NCBI GenBank assembly: GCA_029257715.1
Contig: JARIAT010000090.1
Coordinates: 1-34,060, forward strand
Length of the DNA stretch: 34,060 nt
From: Faecousia sp.
GTDB lineage: Bacteria; Bacillota; Clostridia; Oscillospirales; Oscillospiraceae
Direction: 5' to 3'
Shown: positions 30,931-34,060 of the stretch, one piece after another
Layout of the letters: the number at the start of each line of letters is the position of its first letter
Numbering within the stretch: position 1 is the stretch's first letter
Made by a program: the position numbers and the translations under genes
The notes under the pieces: generated by a model
Told to the model about the DNA's origin: nothing
The model's database searches: none
What the model saw: the letters and a program-made list of their open reading frames with translations, nothing else

Positions 30931-31404
30931 ATGGAAATTGCAAAGTTCTATCGAGGAGATCCCAATGCACCAAAACCCACGATGGGCGCACATCTTGGCT
31001 CCAATGCAATCATTGTATGCAACGGAAAACTGCTCCTTGAAAAACGACGGGATTCCGATGTCTGGGGGTTGATCGGCGGAGGTGTCAAACCACAAGAAAC
31101 AGAACTTCAGGCAATGGTTCGTGAAGTGAAAGAGGAACTTGGAATTCGAATCACTCCCAATCGCTTTATTCGGCTGCGATCCTATGGGGAGCAGGGCAGA
31201 ACGGGACGAATTGCCGCTTTTCAGGACGGCAGCGTCTGGCGAATGGTCATTGTCGTGTTTAAGCTAGAACTGGAGAAAGAACCCATTATGACCATCAGCG
31301 AAGAATCTCGGGATTTGCGATTTTTCTCCAAAGAGGAAATTCAAAATATTGAAATTGTAGCAACACATGCGGATATCGTTGAAGACTGGTTTCTAAATGC
31401 GTAA
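30931..31404 (+). CDS. NUDIX hydrolase
   Basis: A 157-residue pyrophosphohydrolase. The Nudix box GX5EX7REUXEEXGU is complete (GGGVKPQETELQAMVREVKE then ELGI), giving the Mg-binding helix. Strands before it (HLGSNAIIVCNGKLLLEKRR and DVWGLIGG) fit the fold. The substrate (a nucleoside diphosphate linked to another group) is not predictable. AAGGAGAG precedes the ATG at 30931. TATAAT at 30890-30895 may be its -10, with no good -35. A terminator follows after about 90 bp. Confidence 0.93.
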   Translation: MEIAKFYRGDPNAPKPTMGAHLGSNAIIVCNGKLLLEKRRDSDVWGLIGGGVKPQETELQAMVREVKEELGIRITPNRFIRLRSYGEQGRTGRIAAFQDGSVWRMVIVVFKLELEKEPIMTISEESRDLRFFSKEEIQNIEIVATHADIVEDWFLNA

Positions 31405-31494
31405 AATCCATGCAGATACCGCGTTTTGAGCATTTCATCGGAGGAGTGGTCCGCAGGTATATTTCCAAACGACAAATTTTTAATTATAAAATTT

Positions 31495-31521
31495 AAATCC
31501 CCCGATTTTCGGGGGATTTTT
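31495..31521. terminator. Bidirectional terminator between NUDIX and flavin reductase genes
   Basis: AAATCCCCCG / CGGGGGATTT stem with a 5-nt loop, with T runs on both strands; it serves the convergent genes on each side. Confidence 0.9.
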
Positions 31522-31612
31522 GCTGGATATGACAGGTAGAAGCGCTGAATCATTCGGACAGAAACAGACCAGATGAACACAGTATACATGTCGCTTTGGA
31601 ACACCTTGAAGA

Positions 31613-32101
31613 TTATACCTCTGAGCTTCTGATTTCCAAAATTTCGCCTACATACATCCGATGAAGAGGATTGTCAGGCGCATAGTAGGTTTTAAGACAT
31701 TGCGGATCGATTGCAGAAGCGTCCATATCCTGATGATAAAGCTTGCGGCACAGCAGCGTCAGCCGTGCCTCACGGAATGTAACGCTCTCGCCGATGGGAA
31801 CCGGATGAAGACCGGCCTGTGTAATTTTATCGCAGTCGCGTCCCGATTTCTGTCCAAGCAGCTTCAGTGCGTCCCGATAGTCCTCAGGAAAGAATGAAAC
31901 TGTGAAATAATCCTCATGCTCGACAAACTCGTAGGTATACCGATTGGGACGGACATAGATCGTTGCAACACGTTTTCCCCAAAGACATCCGAGCCCACCC
32001 CATCCAATTGTCATGGTATTGTGATTCTGCATGGTGCCTGCGGTCACCAACGCCCAGTCAAAGTGAAATGCATCATATGCATCCATTTTCATTTCATTCA
32101 T
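31613..32101 (-). CDS. Flavin reductase-like (FMN-binding split barrel) protein
   Basis: A 162-residue flavoprotein of the flavin-reductase-like domain family. Typical segments are WALVTAGTMQNHNTMTIGWGGLG (flavin contact), VATIYVRPNRYTYEFV and YFTVSFF, then the loop around GRDCDKITQAGL and a C-terminal VGEILEI strand. Members bind FMN or FAD as reductases or electron carriers; the partner is unknown. AGGAGGG lies 6 bp before the ATG at 32101. It is a single-gene unit ending at the shared terminator at 31495. The 254 bp upstream (32102-32355) show only the promoter of the downstream RNA on the other strand. Confidence 0.87.
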   Translation of the reverse strand: MNEMKMDAYDAFHFDWALVTAGTMQNHNTMTIGWGGLGCLWGKRVATIYVRPNRYTYEFVEHEDYFTVSFFPEDYRDALKLLGQKSGRDCDKITQAGLHPVPIGESVTFREARLTLLCRKLYHQDMDASAIDPQCLKTYYAPDNPLHRMYVGEILEIRSSEV

Positions 32102-32319
32102 TCTAATCCCTCCTAAATGAATTCTATTCGGACTATATCATACACGCATCTGCATTACAAGTGCTGAAATAGTTATATCGATCTTTTAAACAAAATATGA
32201 ACGAAAATCCATATTTATAGCGGAATTTAAGGGCGTTTTCAACACCGTCATAATTCCGGAAAAGGCTGAATCCAGAATCTGAAATTTTTGCAAACCATAT
32301 GCCGGAATGGAAATAACCC

Positions 32320-32348
32320 TTGTATATCCATGTAAAACATGATATTAT
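32320..32348 (+). promoter_or_regulatory. Promoter of the OLE-type RNA
   Basis: TTGTAT (32320-32325), 17-bp spacer, TATTAT (32343-32348). Initiation about 7 bp later coincides with the first base of the paired 5' end of the RNA at about 32356. Confidence 0.75.
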
Positions 32349-32355
32349 ACATACT

Positions 32356-32964
32356 GACGGCGCAGTATCCTAGTCGAAGCGGCCGTTTCCCAGGTAGGGC
32401 CTAAAAATCCTATGAAGGGCATATCGATGAAGTCTCTGGTGTCTGCTTTTTACGCCCAGTTTAGGGTGGATGCTGGGGGTTAAGGATTTCGGGCGCACTC
32501 CAACGGCATGGAGTATACGACCCGGTTTCCGTGGAGACCATTTATTGTGCGACGTCGGAATTGCCCCTTTTCGGGTGCTCCCAACGCGTACGAACTTGGT
32601 ATGAACCTGCAAGGCAGTGCACAGAATCGTGTGCTGTGTGCAGCGTAGCCTGCCTTGAGTGGGCATGTGGGAAAAGGGGAACATGCGGATGATGTTATGG
32701 CCATAACATTGCCCGATATTGCTCCTGGAAACCATGTCTGCAAAAGAGGCTAAGAAACGATTTGCTTTGCTGTGGAAATCACCTAGGCTGTCCGAACGGA
32801 GCAGACAGGGGATTACAGTACGGACTAAGTGGCAATCGGGTACTCATCATGGCAACACTTGAGCTGCGGAATGAAAGGGAAACCGCCTGTACGGTAACGG
32901 CAGGTTTCTGCTGGGGAAAACCAACCCGACCTAAGCCGTAAGATTTATCCTGTCTGCTGCCGTC
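32356..32964 (+). ncRNA. ole: OLE RNA (ornate, large, extremophilic-type structured RNA)
   Basis: A roughly 610-nt region with no convincing open frame, its own promoter, and many local hairpins, for example CCTGTACGG/CCGT... near 32887 and TGTTATGGCCATAACA at 32692-32708. Its 5' end GACGGC pairs with GCCGTC at the 3' end (32959-32964), giving a closing stem. It lies directly upstream of a small membrane protein that fits the OLE-associated protein and then dxs. In Bacillus halodurans and other Firmicutes, OLE RNA (about 600 nt) occupies this same place, and forms a membrane-bound ribonucleoprotein with its protein partner. The identification rests on size, structure and synteny; a covariance-model search was not possible here. 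Confidence 0.85.
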
Positions 32965-33022
32965 ACCTTTTATTATTTACGCACTCCACTATGCATTTAT
33001 AACTGATTGAGGAGAATCTTCT

Positions 33023-33652
33023 GTGTCTAAATCTGACCCAAGCCAAGCGCGGAAAGAAGAAAAACGGAAAAATCGAAGATGGGTTCTTACGATTTTCTTT
33101 TCCACAATGATGATTTCCGGTGCGATCTCCACTGCGTCCGACATTGTCATGAACCGCAGTTCTATGATTGTCGCGCTGGTCATTCTAATGCTGATTGTTC
33201 TGATCGGTATTATTTTTGATATTATCGGCATGGCGGTCGCCAGCGCTGATGAAAAACCCTTTCACTCCATGGCAGCCAGGAAAGTTCGCGGCGCACAGGA
33301 GTGCATTATGCTTTTAAGAAACGCCGAGCGAGTCAGTTCCATCTGTAATGATGTTATCGGCGATATCTGCGGCGTCGTTTCCGGCGCTGCTTCTGCAACG
33401 ATTGCAGCCCAAATTCTTATGAATATTCAGTTTTCTTATCCGGAAGTGATCTCGTTGCTGCTTTCTTCTACGGTAGCAGCGATTACTGTCGGAGGAAAAG
33501 CCATCGGTAAAAGTGTAGCTATTAACTCCTGTACATCCATTGTTTATCACGCAGGGCAGGTGATCTACGGCTTTAATACTTTTTCCGGATGGCTGACCAG
33601 GAAAAACCATCCCAAGAAGAAGGGCTCCAATTCCAGCTCATCAAAAAGATAA
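33023..33652 (+). CDS. oapA: OLE-associated protein (OapA-type small membrane protein)
   Basis: A 209-residue membrane protein with about four helices: WVLTIFFSTMMISGAISTA, MIVALVILMLIVLIGIIFDII, and two in the second half (IATQ/ILMNIQFSYPEVISLLLSS and neighbours). Between the pairs lies a conserved basic-polar stretch with SADEKPFHSMAARKVRGA, then NDVIGDICGVVSGA; acidic residues sit in the helix borders (SDIVM, IFDII). The tail is very basic (RKNHPKKKG), fitting RNA contact at the membrane. The GTG start at 33023 has GAGGAG ending 8 bases upstream. It follows the OLE-type RNA by about 60 bp and precedes dxs by 14 bp. In known species the protein binds OLE RNA and affects Mg2+, alcohol and cold tolerance. 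Confidence 0.83.
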   Translation: MSKSDPSQARKEEKRKNRRWVLTIFFSTMMISGAISTASDIVMNRSSMIVALVILMLIVLIGIIFDIIGMAVASADEKPFHSMAARKVRGAQECIMLLRNAERVSSICNDVIGDICGVVSGAASATIAAQILMNIQFSYPEVISLLLSSTVAAITVGGKAIGKSVAINSCTSIVYHAGQVIYGFNTFSGWLTRKNHPKKKGSNSSSSKR

Positions 33653-33666
33653 AGGTTGTGTAAACC

Positions 33667-34060
33667 GTGCAAATTTTACCCACTATTCGTGGCCAAGCTG
33701 ATTTGGCAAAGCTCAATGAAGCACAACGAGAAATTCTGTGTGACGAAATTCGGGAATTTATTGTGTCCCATGTCGCAAAAACAGGCGGTCATCTGGCATC
33801 CAATCTTGGTGTTGTAGAATTGTCCGTCGCAATTGAAACGGTGTTTAACACCGCCAACGATCGACTGGTTTTTGATGTTGGTCATCAGTCTTATATTCAC
33901 AAGCTGCTGACCGGCCGCCAGTCGGAGTTTGACCATTTACGGATGTATGGCGGGATGTCTGGTTTCCCAAAGCCAAACGAAAGCGAAACAGACTCTTTTG
34001 TTGCAGGTCATGCGTCCAGCTCGATTTCCATCGCGCTTGGCATGGCCCGCGCGCGCAAGC
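33667..34060 (+). CDS. dxs: 1-deoxy-D-xylulose-5-phosphate synthase, N-terminal part (cut by window edge)
   Basis: The first 131 residues of DXS, the thiamine-diphosphate enzyme that joins pyruvate and glyceraldehyde-3-phosphate in the first step of the MEP isoprenoid pathway. Diagnostic segments are KTGGHLASNLGVVELSVAIE, FDVGHQSYIHKLLTGR, GGMSGFPKPNESETD and FVAGHASSSISIALGMA (thiamine-diphosphate site). The start is the GTG at 33667; AAAGG upstream is a modest ribosome site. The gene is 14 bp after the OLE-associated protein gene and is probably in the same operon. It runs past the right edge of the window. Confidence 0.96.
   Translation, partial: MQILPTIRGQADLAKLNEAQREILCDEIREFIVSHVAKTGGHLASNLGVVELSVAIETVFNTANDRLVFDVGHQSYIHKLLTGRQSEFDHLRMYGGMSGFPKPNESETDSFVAGHASSSISIALGMARARK

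Noticed and set aside
32370-32743. Open frames on the minus strand within the RNA region (about 87-121 codons)
   Set aside because: No ribosome sites, no recognisable protein features, and the region has promoter, closing stem and synteny of OLE RNA on the plus strand.

Overview
The window reads as chromosomal DNA of a Gram-positive anaerobe of the class Clostridia, probably a gut Oscillospirales-type bacterium. Evidence for this is strong AGGAGG ribosome sites throughout, single-membrane envelope genes, a HrcA/CIRCE operator, a YtrA-type GntR/ABC operon, an OLE-RNA locus and a clostridial-style prophage lysis cassette. The lineage below class level is an inference from gene content only.

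Left third (1-12960) is an envelope and membrane-lipid region. It starts with the C-terminus of a sensor histidine kinase. Next come an AAA_26 'cytidylate kinase-like' gene, a CmpB-type membrane protein and a CDP-alcohol phosphatidyltransferase (PgsA type). After a CIRCE-controlled hsp20 there is an MGDG-synthase-type glycosyltransferase (minus strand) divergent from an orphan OmpR-type response regulator. A minus-strand operon follows, encoding an MmpL/RND transporter and a GLUG-repeat surface protein. It is divergent from a second MGDG-synthase-type glycosyltransferase overlapping a PlsY-like gene. The main discovery is that these units share one 53-bp promoter architecture. It occurs five times with no spacing variation: an inverted half-site TCAACAAnnG, three tandem 11-bp repeats beginning TTG(A), 4 bp, then a -10 hexamer. 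At 11095-11186 one perfect palindrome serves two divergent copies. This looks like the regulon of an OmpR/PhoB-type regulator, plausibly the response regulator encoded among the targets.

Middle (12961-24340) is ordinary chromosome: ferritin, a GntR-ABC operon, sbcDC, an ArsB/NhaD-type ion transporter, a second AAA_26 gene and a GNAT acetyltransferase. Most units are separated by clear terminators and promoters.

Right part (24341-34060). A phage-derived cassette (tail fibre fused to a NodB-type deacetylase, amidase endolysin with cell-wall-binding repeats, holin) abuts the 3' end of the tmRNA gene ssrA, a classic integration hot spot. No integrase or head genes are present in the window. On the minus strand lie a HAD hydrolase and then smpB, a cyclophilin and ssrA, so the trans-translation partners are together. 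A small orphan protein, a NUDIX hydrolase and a flavin reductase follow. The window ends with a roughly 610-nt structured noncoding RNA, a small membrane protein and the start of dxs. This order matches the known OLE RNA - OLE-associated protein - dxs locus.
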